From Erythrobacter litoralis (GTDB lineage Bacteria; Pseudomonadota; Alphaproteobacteria; Sphingomonadales; Sphingomonadaceae), in NCBI RefSeq assembly GCF_001719165.1, contig NZ_CP017057.1, positions 1,302,001-1,366,000 of the forward strand: 64,000 nt of DNA, written 5' to 3'. Positions 15,177 to 26,228 of the stretch are shown in pieces. How positions within the stretch are numbered: the first letter of the stretch is position 1; the number at the start of each line of letters is the position of its first letter. Below the pieces are notes generated by a model. The model made no database searches, was not told the DNA's origin, and saw only the letters and a list, made by a program, of their open reading frames with translations. The translations under genes and the position numbers were made by a program.

Positions 15177-17156
15177 CTAGCGCAGGAACTTGTCGATCGT
15201 GCGCGGCAGCCCGGCCTTGTCGGGATACATGTGGCTGTAGCTCACCGCATTGCCGAGCACGCGCATGATGTAATAGCGGGTCTCGAAATTGGACGGGATC
15301 TTTTCCACCCAGGTCACCCAGTCGATCTCGCCGGTGCGCGGGTCTCCGTTCATGCGCAGCCACTGGTTCACCCGGCCCGGCCCTGCGTTGTAGGCCCCGA
15401 TGGCCAGCGGGTAGGCGCCGCCATAATAATCCATCATCCGCGCGAAATAGGCATCGCCCAGACGGATATTGTAGGAAGGGTCGCCGATCAGATTCGCCGA
15501 CATGTATTGCACGCCGAGCTTGCCTGCCTGCTCTCGCGCGGTGCCCGGCATCAGCTGCATCACGCCGCGCGCCCCGGCATGGGAGACGCGGGTGCGGTCG
15601 AATTCGCTTTCCTGCCGACTGATCGCGTGGACCATCGTCCAGTCATTCACGACCGGCGTTTCGACCACGGGAAAGCCGACCCGTTCAAAACCGGGAAGGC
15701 CGTTCTCGCCCGCCTTCATGCCGAGCACGACGGCCATTTCCTCCAGTCCCGTCTCGCGCGCCAGCTGCGCGACCATGGCCATGTCCTCGGGGGTGGCGGC
15801 GCTGTCGCCCAGCGCCTGGAAGAAGCGCCGCTCGGTCCGCCAGTCGCGCCGGTTCGAGGCGATCGCGCGGATCGCGCGGACCAGCGGGCGCTGTTCGAAT
15901 GCGGCGCGGGTCGCCTCGTCGATGGCGGGCGCGGGCAGCGGCTCGAACGCAGGCATGCTGCGGCCGAGCGCGGCAATCGCGAGCTGGCCGTAATAATATT
16001 CGGGATGCTCGGCGGCGAGGTCGAAATAGCGTGCCGCATCCTCCTCATTGCCCGCAGCGCGCGCGGCGCGACCAGCCCAGTAGAAACCCTTGGTCCGCGT
16101 CAGCGGCGTGCGCGCGCCTTCGCCGTAGCGATAGAACAGCGGCGCTGCCCGCGCCCCGTCGCCAAGGTTCCACAGCGCCGACGTGCCGCCCAGCCACATC
16201 AGGTCGGTGTAGCGGTCGCGCAGCCGGAAGGAGCCTTCGGAAATGTCGCGATTCTCGCGGAAGACATCGTCGACCTTGCTCGCGATGCGCACCGCATTGC
16301 TCGGCCCGCCCGCTTCGGCAAGCGCGAGCATCAGGCCGATCATCGCTTCGCCGTCATGCGCCGGAGCCGCGAAATCGGCGCGCGATGCCAGAACCCGAAC
16401 CGCTTCGGCCGTGCGGCCCGTCCGGCGCAGGTGGTTCGCGAGCGCATAGACATAGCCCGGATCGCTCATCGCGCCTGCCGGCACGCTCATGCCCGCTTCC
16501 TCGGGCAGCGCGCCGCGGACCAGCGCAAGCCGGGCCATGGCGAGATCGCGGTCCCCCGGCGCAAGGCGCATCATCTGCCGCGCTGCGGCATCGGCATCTC
16601 CCTGCCACAGCAGCGCGTCCATCCGTGCGGCGTGATCTTCGGGCGACAGGCGCGCGTGATAGAGGCTGTGCAGGTAGAGCTCGGCCGGATCGCTCATCGT
16701 GCCCTTGCGCCATGCCTCGCGTGCGACTTCGAACGCCTCGGGCCGCTGCGCTCCGGTCAGCGCCAGCGCGTAGCGCGCGCGGGCCGCATTGGTGAGCGGG
16801 GGGTGAAGGTCGAAATAGCGCAGCAATTCGGCCTGCGAGGGCGCTTCGGAATCGAGCGTGTTCTCCGCCCGCAGGCGCAGCGTGTCGACAAGCGGGAATT
16901 GCGGATAGGACAGGACGAAGCCCGCATAGTCGGAAAAGCCGAACACGCGGTCCGATTGCAGCGCTTCCCAGCGATCGAGCGCCGCGCCGATCGGTGTCGG
17001 CTGGCGCGCGACAAGGCTCGCGCGGTCGTCCTGCACACCCGGCGAGCCCGCCATCTGGGCAACCGAGGGTCCGGCAAACACCGTGGCTGTCCCCGCTGCG
17101 AGCAGGGCCAGGGTCGCGCCTTTGCGCTTTATCGTTCGTATGACCATGCTGGACAT
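15177..17156 (-). CDS. slt: Soluble lytic murein transglycosylase (Slt70 type)
   Basis: A 659-residue periplasmic enzyme that cleaves peptidoglycan glycan strands to 1,6-anhydro-muropeptides. A signal peptide (cleavage near SVAQ) precedes ~470 residues of alpha-helical, superhelical repeats and a C-terminal GEWL-fold domain. The catalytic Glu516 is in ISRQESEFD, followed by HAGARGVMQLMPGTA, NIRLGDAYFARMMD and AIGAYNAGPGRVNQW, the family 1 motifs. Its products would be imported by the AmpG-like permease at 45.6 kb. It is divergent from dapA with 147 bp between starts, and 14 bp precede the greB start. Confidence 0.95.
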   Translation of the reverse strand: MSSMVIRTIKRKGATLALLAAGTATVFAGPSVAQMAGSPGVQDDRASLVARQPTPIGAALDRWEALQSDRVFGFSDYAGFVLSYPQFPLVDTLRLRAENTLDSEAPSQAELLRYFDLHPPLTNAARARYALALTGAQRPEAFEVAREAWRKGTMSDPAELYLHSLYHARLSPEDHAARMDALLWQGDADAAARQMMRLAPGDRDLAMARLALVRGALPEEAGMSVPAGAMSDPGYVYALANHLRRTGRTAEAVRVLASRADFAAPAHDGEAMIGLMLALAEAGGPSNAVRIASKVDDVFRENRDISEGSFRLRDRYTDLMWLGGTSALWNLGDGARAAPLFYRYGEGARTPLTRTKGFYWAGRAARAAGNEEDAARYFDLAAEHPEYYYGQLAIAALGRSMPAFEPLPAPAIDEATRAAFEQRPLVRAIRAIASNRRDWRTERRFFQALGDSAATPEDMAMVAQLARETGLEEMAVVLGMKAGENGLPGFERVGFPVVETPVVNDWTMVHAISRQESEFDRTRVSHAGARGVMQLMPGTAREQAGKLGVQYMSANLIGDPSYNIRLGDAYFARMMDYYGGAYPLAIGAYNAGPGRVNQWLRMNGDPRTGEIDWVTWVEKIPSNFETRYYIMRVLGNAVSYSHMYPDKAGLPRTIDKFLR

Positions 17157-17303
17157 TATGCCGGTCGGCTCCTTATCAGTCCCTGAACGCCCATCGAGGT
17201 GGAAACGTGGGGCAGAACATGGGGCAGGCCCCCCCGGGAACCCGGAACCGCGCGCCCCGCTTTTTCGTGAAGACGCTTTTCTTTGAGTGACAGGATTTTT
17301 GCA

Positions 17304-18185
17304 ATGTTCAGCGGATCAATTCCCGCTCTGGCGACTCCTTTCCGCGACGGATCGTTCGACGAGGCTACCTTTCGCCGACTGGTCGACTGGCAGATCGAGC
17401 AGGGATCGAGCGCGCTCGTGCCGTGCGGAACCACGGGCGAGGCCTCGACCCTTTCCAATGCCGAGCATCACCGCGTGATCGAGGTCTGCGTCGAGCAGGC
17501 CGCGGGCCGCGTGCCGGTGATCGCGGGCTGCGGGTCGAACGACACGCGCAATGCGCTCCTCCACATGAATTTCTCGAAGAAGGCGGGTGCGGCAGCGGGA
17601 CTTTGCGTCGCGCCCTATTACAACCGCCCGAGCCAGGCCGGGCTGATCGCCCATTTCAGCTTTCTCGCGGAGAACAGCGACCTGCCGATCGTGCTGTACA
17701 ATGTCCCCGGGCGCACGGTCACGGACATCGAGGACGAGACGGTGATCGAACTGGTCCGCCGCTATCCCGACCGGATCGTCGCGATCAAGGATGCGAGCGG
17801 GGATCTTTCGCGCGTGGCCGATCACCGCATGGGGATCGGGCGCGATTTCTGCCAGCTTTCGGGCAATGACGAATTGTGGCTGCCGCACAGCGCGGCAGGC
17901 GGCAGCGGGGCGATCTCGGTCACGGCGAATGTCGCGCCGAAACTGTGCGCCGAATTCCACGATGCGATCGCAGCGAACGAACTGGCGACGGCGCGCGAAC
18001 TCAACGACCGGCTTTTCCCGCTGCATTACGCGATGTTCTCCGATGCGAGCCCCGCGCCCGTCAAATACGCGCTTTCGCGGGTGATGGACGGCTTCACCGA
18101 CGAGGTCCGCCTGCCGCTCGTCCCCGCGAGCGAGGCGTCGCGCAAGGCGGTCGACGAGGCGCTCGAATTCGCGGGACTTGTCTAA
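17304..18185 (+). CDS. dapA: 4-hydroxy-tetrahydrodipicolinate synthase
   Basis: A 293-residue TIM-barrel enzyme that condenses pyruvate with aspartate semialdehyde, the first committed step of lysine and diaminopimelate synthesis. Motifs include [30 protein letters not shown] with the catalytic Tyr, and the Schiff-base Lys in [10 protein letters not shown]. The ATG at 17304 is preferred over an upstream TTG because the family starts MFSGSI and AGGA lies about eight bases before it. It heads a plus-strand run, dapA-smpB-DUF2062-cckA. Confidence 0.97.
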   Translation: MFSGSIPALATPFRDGSFDEATFRRLVDWQIEQGSSALVPCGTTGEASTLSNAEHHRVIEVCVEQAAGRVPVIAGCGSNDTRNALLHMNFSKKAGAAAGLCVAPYYNRPSQAGLIAHFSFLAENSDLPIVLYNVPGRTVTDIEDETVIELVRRYPDRIVAIKDASGDLSRVADHRMGIGRDFCQLSGNDELWLPHSAAGGSGAISVTANVAPKLCAEFHDAIAANELATARELNDRLFPLHYAMFSDASPAPVKYALSRVMDGFTDEVRLPLVPASEASRKAVDEALEFAGLV

Positions 18186-18241
18186 CGAACGCGCCCGCAG
18201 GGCTTTGCGTTAGCCGCGCGAAGCGCCTATGTGCGCCCCCC

Positions 18242-18724
18242 ATGGCAAAGCCCAAACCGCCCTCCTTCGACAAGCAGAAGATCGTCGCCGAAAACCGCCG
18301 CGCGCGGTTCGACTATGCGATCGAGGACACGTTCGAGGCCGGCCTCGCCCTGCAGGGGACCGAGGTCAAGGCGCTGCGCGCAGGCGAGGCGTCGATTGCG
18401 GAAAGCTATGCCGAGGTGAAGGACGGCCAGGTCTGGCTCGTCAATTCGAACATCCCCGAATACAGCCACGGCAATCGCCAGAACCACGAACCGCGCCGCC
18501 CGCGCAAGCTGCTGCTGCATGGCCGCGAGATCGAACGCCTGTTCGGAGCGGTCGAGAGGAAGGGCATGACGCTCGTGCCGCTGTCGATCTATTTCAATGC
18601 GACGGGCCGGGCGAAGGTCGAACTCGCTCTCGCCAAGGGCAAGCAGGCGCATGACAAGCGCCAGACGATCAAGGAGCGCGACTGGAAGCGCGACAAGGCA
18701 CGGCTGCTGCGCGAACGCGGCTGA
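18242..18724 (+). CDS. smpB: SsrA-binding protein SmpB
   Basis: A 160-residue RNA-binding protein that delivers tmRNA to stalled ribosomes for trans-translation. [33 protein letters not shown] is the opening of the OB-type barrel, [24 protein letters not shown] the tmRNA-binding region, and [24 protein letters not shown] basic tail the helical extension that enters the mRNA channel. Length and motifs are complete. It lies 56 bp after dapA. The tmRNA gene itself is not in this window. Confidence 0.97.
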   Translation: MAKPKPPSFDKQKIVAENRRARFDYAIEDTFEAGLALQGTEVKALRAGEASIAESYAEVKDGQVWLVNSNIPEYSHGNRQNHEPRRPRKLLLHGREIERLFGAVERKGMTLVPLSIYFNATGRAKVELALAKGKQAHDKRQTIKERDWKRDKARLLRERG

Positions 18725-18923
18725 GAGGAGCGGCCGAATCGGGGGCCGGAATCGAGCCGAAATGCGCCTTGCGTGAGCCGGAAAGCATTTTCCCGACCGG
18801 TGCGGTTCACCCACTGGTCATAGCGCCGAGGATACCCATATCGGCGATCATGGTGGAGCGCGAAAACCCCGGCGCAATTCGCTTGCCATCCCGGCTTTTC
18901 GGGAGCACGGGCCGCGTCGGCTC

Positions 18924-19523
18924 ATGATCCGCGATTTCTTCTCGAATTTCCGCTCCAAGACCTGGGCGGCGGACACGATCCGGCGGTACATGCCGACCCG
19001 GGAAGAGATGGCGCGCAACCGCTTTCTCGCGCCGATCGCGCACCGGTTCCTGTCGCCCGAACTGTGGCGCTTTACGCGCCGTTCCGTCCCGCGCGGCGTG
19101 GCGCTGGGGCTGTTTTCGGCCTTCATCATCCCGCTCGGCCAGATCTTCCTCGCCGCCTTCCTCGCGCTGCCTTCGAGGGCCAATGTCCCGCTTGCCGCGG
19201 CGGTGACGTTCATCACCAACCCGTTCACCTACGCCTTCTGGATCCTGATCGCGAACCGGATCGGCAATTTCATGCTCCAGATCGATGCGGCGACCGCCGG
19301 CTATGCGAGCGGGCGGCTGGAAAACTCCTGGTGGCAGGCATTCGTGGATTTCTTCCAGATGGCCGGGGTGACGGTGGTCGGCTTTCTGGTTCTCGCGGTC
19401 GTTTCGGCCGCGCTCGGCTATGTTCTCTCGAGCGCGGTGTGGCGCATCATCGTCGCGCGCAGGCGGGCAAAACGCCTGCGTCTGATGGAGGCGCGTCTCG
19501 ACCGCAGGCTCAAGGCAAACTAG
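18924..19523 (+). CDS. DUF2062-domain membrane protein
   Basis: A 199-residue membrane protein of the DUF2062 family. FLSPELWRFTRRSVPRGVALGLFSAFIIPLGQIFLAAFLA and the NPFTYAFWILIANRIG loop are its signatures, with three to four hydrophobic segments and a basic C-terminal tail. The biochemical function is unknown; the neighbourhood with smpB and cckA is frequent in alphaproteobacteria. 199 bp without a gene separate it from smpB. Confidence 0.85.
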   Translation: MIRDFFSNFRSKTWAADTIRRYMPTREEMARNRFLAPIAHRFLSPELWRFTRRSVPRGVALGLFSAFIIPLGQIFLAAFLALPSRANVPLAAAVTFITNPFTYAFWILIANRIGNFMLQIDAATAGYASGRLENSWWQAFVDFFQMAGVTVVGFLVLAVVSAALGYVLSSAVWRIIVARRRAKRLRLMEARLDRRLKAN

Positions 19524-19599
19524 ACAGGCGCCCGTCGCCGCCCGAAGTCTTGCGGGCGGTGTTCGCAATGGGCGGGGAAAGCGCGTGAAGGGGTTCAGC

Positions 19600-22110
19600 A
19601 TGTCGGCCGGGGGCAAGGATGGCGGCGCAGCCGATGGCGGCGACGGGCCGTTCGGCCTCAACGCCATGCTGCTCGGCGCGCTCTCTCTCAGCGTCGCGAT
19701 CCTCTATCTCGCCACTTTCGATCCTCTTGTAACGCTCGCCTATGCAGCGGGCCTCGCGGTCCTGCTCGCCGGTGTCTTCGCCTTGGGGCGGATGCGCAGC
19801 GAACCTTCGGCCGAGGCCATGGCCGCACCCGACTGGTCGGTCACCGCCGCCGCGATCGAAGGGCTCGGCGCCGAGGCGGGCGAAGCGGTCGCGATCACCG
19901 ACCGGGCGAACCGGCTGGTCTGCGCGAACAGCGGTTTCGTCGATGCCTTCGGTGTCGACAGCGCGCCGCCCCTGCTGCCATTCGATCGCCCCGCGCTGGA
20001 GGCGCTGACCCGGCTCGCACGCGAAGCTTGGCGCGACGGCGGTGCGAGCGTCGAGGATCTCGGCGCCCTCTCGCGGTCGGGCGAAGCGCCCTGGCGGGTC
20101 GCCGTGGCGCGCGCGGGCCGCGCCGAGGACCATCTCGTCTGGCGCTTTCGCCGGATCGAGGCGGACACGCCCGCTGCGCTCATCGACCTCGATCTCGGCG
20201 GCCCGTTCGGCCGGATGCTGAGCCGCGCGGGGATCGAAGCCGCGATCGTCTGCGCCGATGGTCTCGTGCGTTCGGTCAGCGCGGGATTCGCCGAGCGCGC
20301 TGCAGGCGACGAAGGCGCGACGCTCGTCGGGCAGGATTTCGTTTCCTTCCTGCGTTCCGACGATCGCGAGCGGATCTATTTCGCGCGCGAGGGGCGGGGC
20401 GGGACGCCGCAGACACTGATCGACGTGCCGCTCACCGACGCTCCAGCGCGCAAGAACGCGGCGAGCGGGCCCCCGGCGGGCGAGTCGCTGATGCTGCTGG
20501 TCGACAGCGGGGTCGGCATCGGCAACAGCTGGGACGGGGCGATGCAGGCGGGCGTCGCGCAGCTCGACGCGCTGCTCTCGCAGCTGCCGCTCGGCCTTGC
20601 GATGACCGATCGCGACGGGCGATTCCTGTTCGGCAACGAGGCCTTCCTGCGCTCTGTCGACCGCGAGGGCAGGGGGCTGCCGTCCTTCCCGACCGACCTC
20701 GTCGTGCGCGAGGACAAGGCCGCTCTCTCGGACGCGGTCCGGCGTCACGGGCGAGGCCCGGCGACCAGCGGCGACATGGCCGTGCGCCTCGTCTCCAGCC
20801 CCGAGGAGCCGGTCTCGATGGGCCTTGCCGGGGTGCGCGGGCTGGGCGAGGCGGCGGTGCTCATCAGCCTTGCCGATTCGACGCAGGAAAACCAGCTCAG
20901 GCGGCAGGTCGCGCAGGCCACCAAGATGCAGGCCGTGGGCCAGCTCGCCGGCGGGGTGGCGCACGATTTCAACAACGTGCTGACCGCCATCATCGGGACC
21001 TGCGATCTCATGCTGCTGCGCCATACTCCGGGCGACAGCGATTACGACGACATCCAGCAGATCCGCGCCAATTCCAACCGCGCCGCCTCGCTGACGCGGC
21101 AATTGCTCGCCTTTTCGCGCCAGCAGACCCTGCGCCCGGAAATCCTCCAATTGCCCGACGTGGTGAGCGAGGTGAACCCGCTCATCAAGCGGCTGCTCGG
21201 CGAGAAGATCACCTATTACGTCCAGCACGACCGCAATCTTGGTCCGGTACGGGCCGATCCGCAGCAACTCGAACAGGTCATCATGAACCTCGCGGTGAAC
21301 GCGCGCGACGCGATCCAGTCGAGCGGGTCCGGCGTGGGCCGCATCTCGTTGCTCACCCGCAGCCTGCAGTCGAAGGAGGTGATCAAGCTCGGCAGCGAGA
21401 TCCTGCCCGCGGCCGATTACACCGTGCTGATCGTGCAGGACACCGGAGGCGGCATCCCGCCCCACGTCCTGCCCAAGCTGTTCGAGCCGTTCTTCACCAC
21501 AAAGGAGCAGGGCAAGGGCACCGGGCTCGGTCTTTCCACCGCCTATGGCATCGTCAAGCAATCGGGCGGCTTCATCTTCGCCGACAACGTGCTCGACAGG
21601 GAGGGACGGCCCACCGGCGCGCGCTTCACGATCTATTTCCCGGTCCATCGCGGAGAACTGCCGAAGAAGCGCGAGGCGCCTGAGCCTGCGGGTTCGTCCG
21701 AATGGTCGGTCGGTGGGCGCATCCTGCTGGTCGAGGACGAGGACATGGTCCGCGCCGTCGCCGAACGCGCGCTGGCCCGCGCCGGATACGAAGTCACCGC
21801 CTGTTCCGGCGGCGAGGAGGGGCTCGAGGCGCTCGGCGCGCAGGGGGAAGCCGAGCCGTTCGATCTCGTGGTCAGCGATGTCGTCATGCCCGGCATGGAC
21901 GGCCCTGCCATGGTCCGCGAGATCCGGGCACGCCATCCCGACATCCCGGTGCTGTTCATGTCCGGCTATGCCGAGGAACAGCTGCGCAAGGACATCGACA
22001 TTCCCGACATGCACTTCATCGCCAAGCCGTTCAGCGTGGCGTCGATATCGGACAAGGTCGCAGGCGTGATGCGATCCGCGCGCAACACTCGCGCCGGTGC
22101 TTCCGGGTAG
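19600..22110 (+). CDS. cckA: Hybrid sensor histidine kinase CckA
   Basis: An 836-residue membrane kinase/phosphatase at the top of the CckA-ChpT-CtrA/CpdR phosphorelay that controls the alphaproteobacterial cell cycle. Two N-terminal helices (about residues 23-63) are followed by PAS-like sensor regions, an H-box with His455 in LAGGVAHDFNNVLTAI, the N-, D- and G-boxes (LEQVIMNLAVNARDAI, DTGGGIPP, GKGTGLGLSTAYGIVKQ) and a C-terminal receiver domain with phospho-acceptor Asp760 in VVSDVVMPGMDG. The ATG at 19600 is preferred over a GTG at 19585 because GAAGGGG lies at the right distance. CpdR, one of its downstream targets, is encoded at 31.7 kb; ChpT is not in the window. Confidence 0.93.
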   Translation: MSAGGKDGGAADGGDGPFGLNAMLLGALSLSVAILYLATFDPLVTLAYAAGLAVLLAGVFALGRMRSEPSAEAMAAPDWSVTAAAIEGLGAEAGEAVAITDRANRLVCANSGFVDAFGVDSAPPLLPFDRPALEALTRLAREAWRDGGASVEDLGALSRSGEAPWRVAVARAGRAEDHLVWRFRRIEADTPAALIDLDLGGPFGRMLSRAGIEAAIVCADGLVRSVSAGFAERAAGDEGATLVGQDFVSFLRSDDRERIYFAREGRGGTPQTLIDVPLTDAPARKNAASGPPAGESLMLLVDSGVGIGNSWDGAMQAGVAQLDALLSQLPLGLAMTDRDGRFLFGNEAFLRSVDREGRGLPSFPTDLVVREDKAALSDAVRRHGRGPATSGDMAVRLVSSPEEPVSMGLAGVRGLGEAAVLISLADSTQENQLRRQVAQATKMQAVGQLAGGVAHDFNNVLTAIIGTCDLMLLRHTPGDSDYDDIQQIRANSNRAASLTRQLLAFSRQQTLRPEILQLPDVVSEVNPLIKRLLGEKITYYVQHDRNLGPVRADPQQLEQVIMNLAVNARDAIQSSGSGVGRISLLTRSLQSKEVIKLGSEILPAADYTVLIVQDTGGGIPPHVLPKLFEPFFTTKEQGKGTGLGLSTAYGIVKQSGGFIFADNVLDREGRPTGARFTIYFPVHRGELPKKREAPEPAGSSEWSVGGRILLVEDEDMVRAVAERALARAGYEVTACSGGEEGLEALGAQGEAEPFDLVVSDVVMPGMDGPAMVREIRARHPDIPVLFMSGYAEEQLRKDIDIPDMHFIAKPFSVASISDKVAGVMRSARNTRAGASG

Positions 22111-22138
22111 GATTTCGACAGGCGCGAAGATAAATCTC

Positions 22139-22153
22139 GTTCCCTACTTGTTC
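22139..22153 (+). promoter_or_regulatory. LexA operator (SOS box) of recA
   Basis: A perfect GTTC-N7-GTTC direct repeat, the LexA operator of alphaproteobacteria, lies about 90 bp before recA. Its second half overlaps a plausible -35 element TTGTTC (22149-22154), with TACATC 16 bp further as a -10. The second GTTC also forms a dyad GTTC-N5-GAAC up to 22162. Confidence 0.9.
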
Positions 22154-22242
22154 CATGAGAACAAATGGGATACATCCTTCGTCAGGAAAGGGCTGGTCGA
22201 AAACTACCCGGTCACCCCTAGGCAAGCGAAGGAGTGCGTGCG

Positions 22243-23307
22243 ATGGCTACCCAACTCAAGCTGGTAGAGAAGGAAAAGGACGTGGACCGCCAAAAGGCAC
22301 TCGACGCTGCGCTGGCCCAGATCGACCGGGCATTCGGCAAGGGTTCGGCGATGAAGCTGGGCCAGAAGGAAGCGATGCAGGTGGAAGCGATCTCCACCGG
22401 TTCGCTCGGGCTCGACATCGCGCTGGGCGTGGGCGGCCTGCCCAAGGGCCGGGTGATCGAGGTCTATGGCCCCGAAAGCTCGGGCAAGACGACGCTTGCC
22501 CTCCATGTCATCGCCGAAGCGCAGAAGGCGGGCGGGACCGCGGCCTTCGTCGATGCCGAACACGCGCTCGACCCGGTCTATGCCAAGAAGCTGGGCGTCG
22601 ACATCGAGGAACTGATCGTCTCGCAGCCCGATACCGGCGAACAGGCGCTCGAAATCACCGATACGCTGGTGCGCTCCAACGCGATCGACGTGCTGGTGGT
22701 CGATTCGGTCGCCGCTCTCGTCCCCCGGGCGGAGATCGAGGGCGAGATGGGCGATTCGCATGTCGGCTTGCAGGCGCGCCTCATGTCGCAGTCCCTGCGC
22801 AAGCTGACCGGCTCGATCAACCGGTCCAAGTGCATGGTGATCTTCATCAACCAGCTGCGCATGAAGATCGGCGTGATGTACGGCAATCCGGAGACGACTA
22901 CGGGCGGCAACGCGCTCAAGTTCTACGCCTCGGTCCGCCTCGACATCCGCCGCACCGGCCAGATCAAGGACCGCGACGAGGTGATCGGCAATTCGACCCG
23001 CGTGAAAGTGGTCAAGAACAAGGTCGCGCCCCCTTTCAAGCAGGTCGAATTCGACATCATGTATGGCGAGGGCATCTCCAAGATTGGAGAGATCCTCGAC
23101 CTGGGCGTGAAGGCGGGCATCGTCGAGAAGTCGGGCAGCTGGTTCTCCTACGACAGCATCCGCATCGGCCAGGGCCGTGAGAATGCGAAGACCTATCTTA
23201 AGGAAAATCCCGAGGTCTGCGACAGGCTTGAAGCGGCGATTCGCGGCAAGACCGATGAAGTCGCCGAGGAGATGATGACGGGTCCGGACGCCGAATCCGA
23301 AGATTGA
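22243..23307 (+). CDS. recA: Recombinase RecA
   Basis: A 354-residue ATP-dependent strand-exchange protein and co-protease for LexA cleavage. Walker [10 protein letters not shown] is at residues 76-84; VDAEHALDP, Walker [12 protein letters not shown], the L1/L2 DNA-binding loops ([43 protein letters not shown]) and an acidic C-terminus (DAESED) are all present. AAGGAG eight bases upstream fixes the ATG at 22243 rather than a GTG three codons earlier. It is SOS-regulated by the upstream LexA operator and ended by a strong terminator before alaS. Confidence 0.99.
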   Translation: MATQLKLVEKEKDVDRQKALDAALAQIDRAFGKGSAMKLGQKEAMQVEAISTGSLGLDIALGVGGLPKGRVIEVYGPESSGKTTLALHVIAEAQKAGGTAAFVDAEHALDPVYAKKLGVDIEELIVSQPDTGEQALEITDTLVRSNAIDVLVVDSVAALVPRAEIEGEMGDSHVGLQARLMSQSLRKLTGSINRSKCMVIFINQLRMKIGVMYGNPETTTGGNALKFYASVRLDIRRTGQIKDRDEVIGNSTRVKVVKNKVAPPFKQVEFDIMYGEGISKIGEILDLGVKAGIVEKSGSWFSYDSIRIGQGRENAKTYLKENPEVCDRLEAAIRGKTDEVAEEMMTGPDAESED

Positions 23308-23365
23308 TCGGGCGAACGCCTGCGCAGCAGGGCTGCGCGGCGGACACGTTTCCCGGAATTTGGTG

Positions 23366-23419
23366 AACCGGCGCCGGTCCCGAGCCCTTTTTGAGGGCAG
23401 GGACGGGCGCCGGTTTTTT
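23366..23419 (+). terminator. Long intrinsic terminator after recA
   Basis: A 16-position stem (23366-23381 with 23400-23415; one G-G mismatch) holds a nested hairpin GCCCT-TTTTG-AGGGC in its loop and is followed by six T. It lies 58 bp after the recA stop and isolates recA from alaS. Confidence 0.95.
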
Positions 23420-23540
23420 CTTGCCGTCATTCACCTCCCGATCGCCCGGCAAAGCGCGGCTTGCCGCCCGGCTCCGCATTGCCTAACTGCCGGTTCATGA
23501 AAACGCCCCTTTCCCGCAGCCTCCCGCGAAACGAACGCCC

Positions 23541-26204
23541 ATGACGTCGACCAACGAAATCCGCCGCTCCTTCCTCGACTATTTCGGCAAGGCCGGTCAC
23601 GAACAGGTCCAGAGCGCGCCGCTCGTTCCCTACAACGATCCGACGCTGATGTTCGTCAATGCGGGCATGGTGCCGTTCAAGAACGTATTCACCGGGCTCG
23701 AAACGCCGCCGGGCCCGCGCGCGACCTCTGCGCAGAAATGCGTGCGCGCCGGGGGCAAGCACAACGATCTCGACAATGTCGGCTACACGGCTCGGCATCA
23801 CACCTTCTTCGAGATGCTCGGCAATTTTTCCTTCGGCGACTATTTCAAGGCCGAGGCGATCGAACATGCCTGGACCCTGCTTACCCGCGAATGGGGGCTG
23901 CCGGCGGAGAAACTGACGGCGACCGTCTATCACGACGATGACGAGGCCTTCGACCTGTGGCGCCGGATCGCAGGCCTTCCCGAAGAACGCATCATCCGCA
24001 TTGCGACGTCGGACAATTTCTGGTCGATGGGCGAAACCGGTCCTTGCGGGCCGTGTTCGGAAATCTTCTACGACCATGGCGATCACATCTTCGGCGGGCC
24101 TCCCGGATCGCCCGATGAGGACGGCGACCGCTTCGTCGAGATCTGGAACCTCGTCTTCATGCAGTTCGACCAGCAGGCCGACGGCACCCGCCGCGACCTG
24201 CCGAGCCCATCGATCGACACCGGCATGGGGATCGAGCGCATCGCCGCCGTCCTCCAGGGCGTGCACGACAATTATGATACCGACACCTTCAAGGCACTGA
24301 TCGCGGCTTCGGAAAGCCTCACCGGCGTGGCCGCCCAGGGTGAGCACACCGCCTCGCACAGGGTGATCGCCGATCACCTGCGCTCGACCTCGTTCCTGAT
24401 GGCCGATGGCGTGCTGCCGTCGAACGAGGGGCGCGGATACGTGCTGCGGCGCATCATGCGCCGCGCGATGCGCCACGCCCATCTGCTCGGCGCGGAAAAG
24501 CCGCTGATGCACAGGCTCGTGGGGCATCTCGTCACCGAGATGGGGCAGGCCTATCCCGAACTCGTCCGCGGGCAGGCGCTGATCGAGGAAGTCCTGCAGC
24601 GCGAGGAGACGCAGTTCAGGAAGACGCTGGAGAAGGGTCTCAAGCTGCTCGACGAAGCGACCGGCGACATCGAAGAAGGCGGCGAGCTCGACGGCGAGAC
24701 CGCGTTCAAGCTCTACGACACGTACGGCTTTCCCTACGACCTGACCGAAGACGCGCTGCGTGCGCGCGGGCTCGGGGTCGACCGCGAGGGCTTCGACGAG
24801 GCGATGGCCCGGCAGAAAAAGGCCGCGCGCGCCGCATGGAAGGGCTCGGGCGAGGCCGCGTCGGGCGAAATCTGGTTCGACATCGCCGAGCGCGAGGGCG
24901 CGAGCGAATTCACCGGCTATGCCGCGACCACCGGGGAAGGCCGCGTCGTGGCGATCCTCAAGGACGGCGCCGAGGTCGAAACCGCGAAGGCGGGCGAGGA
25001 CGTGGTGATCCTTACCAACCAGACGCCCTTTTACGGCGAGAGCGGCGGACAGACCGGCGATACCGGCACGATCTCGACCCCGGCGGGCCTGCGCGCCAGT
25101 GTGACCGATACCAGCAAGCCGCTCGGCCGGCTCCACGCGCATCATGCGACGATCGAAGCGGGCGAGGTCGCTCTCGGCGACAACGTGCAACTCGACGTCG
25201 ATGCCGATCGCCGGACGAAGATCCGGGCGAACCATTCGGCGACCCATCTGGTTCACGCGGCGCTTCGCAACCGGCTCGGAGGGCATGTCACGCAGAAAGG
25301 TTCGCTGGTCGCCGAGGATCGGCTGCGTTTCGATTTCGCCCACCCGAGCGCTCTCACGGGCGAAGACATCGCCGCGATCGAGGCAGAGGTGAACGCCGAA
25401 ATCCGCGCCAACGAGACGGTGACGACGCGCCTGATGAGCCCGGACGAAGCGGTCGAGGCCGGCGCGCTTGCGCTGTTCGGCGAGAAATACGGCGACGAGG
25501 TGCGCGTGCTTGCAATGGGCCGGCCGGGCGAGGAAGGGCGCAATTATTCGGTCGAATTGTGCGGCGGAACCCATGTCGAGGCGACCGGCGATATCGGCCT
25601 GTTCCGGATCGTATCCGAAAGCGCCGTTTCGTCGGGCGTCCGCCGGATCGAGGCGCTGACGGGCGAGGCCGCGCGCGAGTGGCTCGTCGGGCGCGAGGAA
25701 GCCTTGAAAGCGGCTGCCAGCGCGATCCGCGCGACGCCCGAGGAAGTGCCAGGGCGCATCGCAGCGCTTCTCGACGAACGCAAGCGGCTCGAAAAGGAAC
25801 TGGCCGAAGCGAAGAAGGCCCTTGCACTCGGCGGCGGCGGCGGCGGTACTTCGGGCGGCGCGGGCGCCGCGCAGGAAGAGGTCGCCGGGGTCAGTTTCGC
25901 CGGGCAGGTGCTCGACGGGCTCAACCCCAAGGAATTGCGGCCGCTGCTGGACGAGGCAAAGTCGCGGCTCGGCTCCGGCGTCGCAGCGATCGTCGCGGTC
26001 AATGACGGCAAGGCCAGCATTGCCGCTGCGGTGACGGACGATCTGACCGAGCGGTTCAGCGCTGTCGATCTGGTGCGTGCGGGCGTCGAGGCGCTCGGCG
26101 GGAAGGGCGGCGGCGGCCGGCCCGACATGGCGCAGGGCGGCGGGCCCGACGGCTCGAAAGCGGATGAGGCAATCGAAGCGGTACGGCGCGTCCTCGCCGG
26201 CTAG
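23541..26204 (+). CDS. alaS: Alanyl-tRNA synthetase
   Basis: An 887-residue enzyme that charges tRNA-Ala and edits mischarged Ser/Gly. Class II motif 1 opens at [20 protein letters not shown]; the catalytic core has [11 protein letters not shown], the [19 protein letters not shown] region and [13 protein letters not shown]. The editing domain carries the zinc ligands [13 protein letters not shown] and [13 protein letters not shown], and the C-terminal C-Ala domain ends with a Gly-rich [16 protein letters not shown]. All domains and the usual length are present. The recA-alaS order is common in alphaproteobacteria. Confidence 0.99.
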   Translation: MTSTNEIRRSFLDYFGKAGHEQVQSAPLVPYNDPTLMFVNAGMVPFKNVFTGLETPPGPRATSAQKCVRAGGKHNDLDNVGYTARHHTFFEMLGNFSFGDYFKAEAIEHAWTLLTREWGLPAEKLTATVYHDDDEAFDLWRRIAGLPEERIIRIATSDNFWSMGETGPCGPCSEIFYDHGDHIFGGPPGSPDEDGDRFVEIWNLVFMQFDQQADGTRRDLPSPSIDTGMGIERIAAVLQGVHDNYDTDTFKALIAASESLTGVAAQGEHTASHRVIADHLRSTSFLMADGVLPSNEGRGYVLRRIMRRAMRHAHLLGAEKPLMHRLVGHLVTEMGQAYPELVRGQALIEEVLQREETQFRKTLEKGLKLLDEATGDIEEGGELDGETAFKLYDTYGFPYDLTEDALRARGLGVDREGFDEAMARQKKAARAAWKGSGEAASGEIWFDIAEREGASEFTGYAATTGEGRVVAILKDGAEVETAKAGEDVVILTNQTPFYGESGGQTGDTGTISTPAGLRASVTDTSKPLGRLHAHHATIEAGEVALGDNVQLDVDADRRTKIRANHSATHLVHAALRNRLGGHVTQKGSLVAEDRLRFDFAHPSALTGEDIAAIEAEVNAEIRANETVTTRLMSPDEAVEAGALALFGEKYGDEVRVLAMGRPGEEGRNYSVELCGGTHVEATGDIGLFRIVSESAVSSGVRRIEALTGEAAREWLVGREEALKAAASAIRATPEEVPGRIAALLDERKRLEKELAEAKKALALGGGGGGTSGGAGAAQEEVAGVSFAGQVLDGLNPKELRPLLDEAKSRLGSGVAAIVAVNDGKASIAAAVTDDLTERFSAVDLVRAGVEALGGKGGGGRPDMAQGGGPDGSKADEAIEAVRRVLAG

Positions 26205-26228
26205 CCCGGCCCGCGCCCCGCCGGTGCC

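Noticed and set aside
15156..17186. Plus-strand frame of ~676 codons opposite slt
   Set aside because: Antisense shadow of the lytic transglycosylase, which has intact catalytic motifs on the minus strand.
19510..22014. Minus-strand frame of ~830 codons opposite cckA
   Set aside because: Shadow of cckA; no domain, signal or ribosome binding site.
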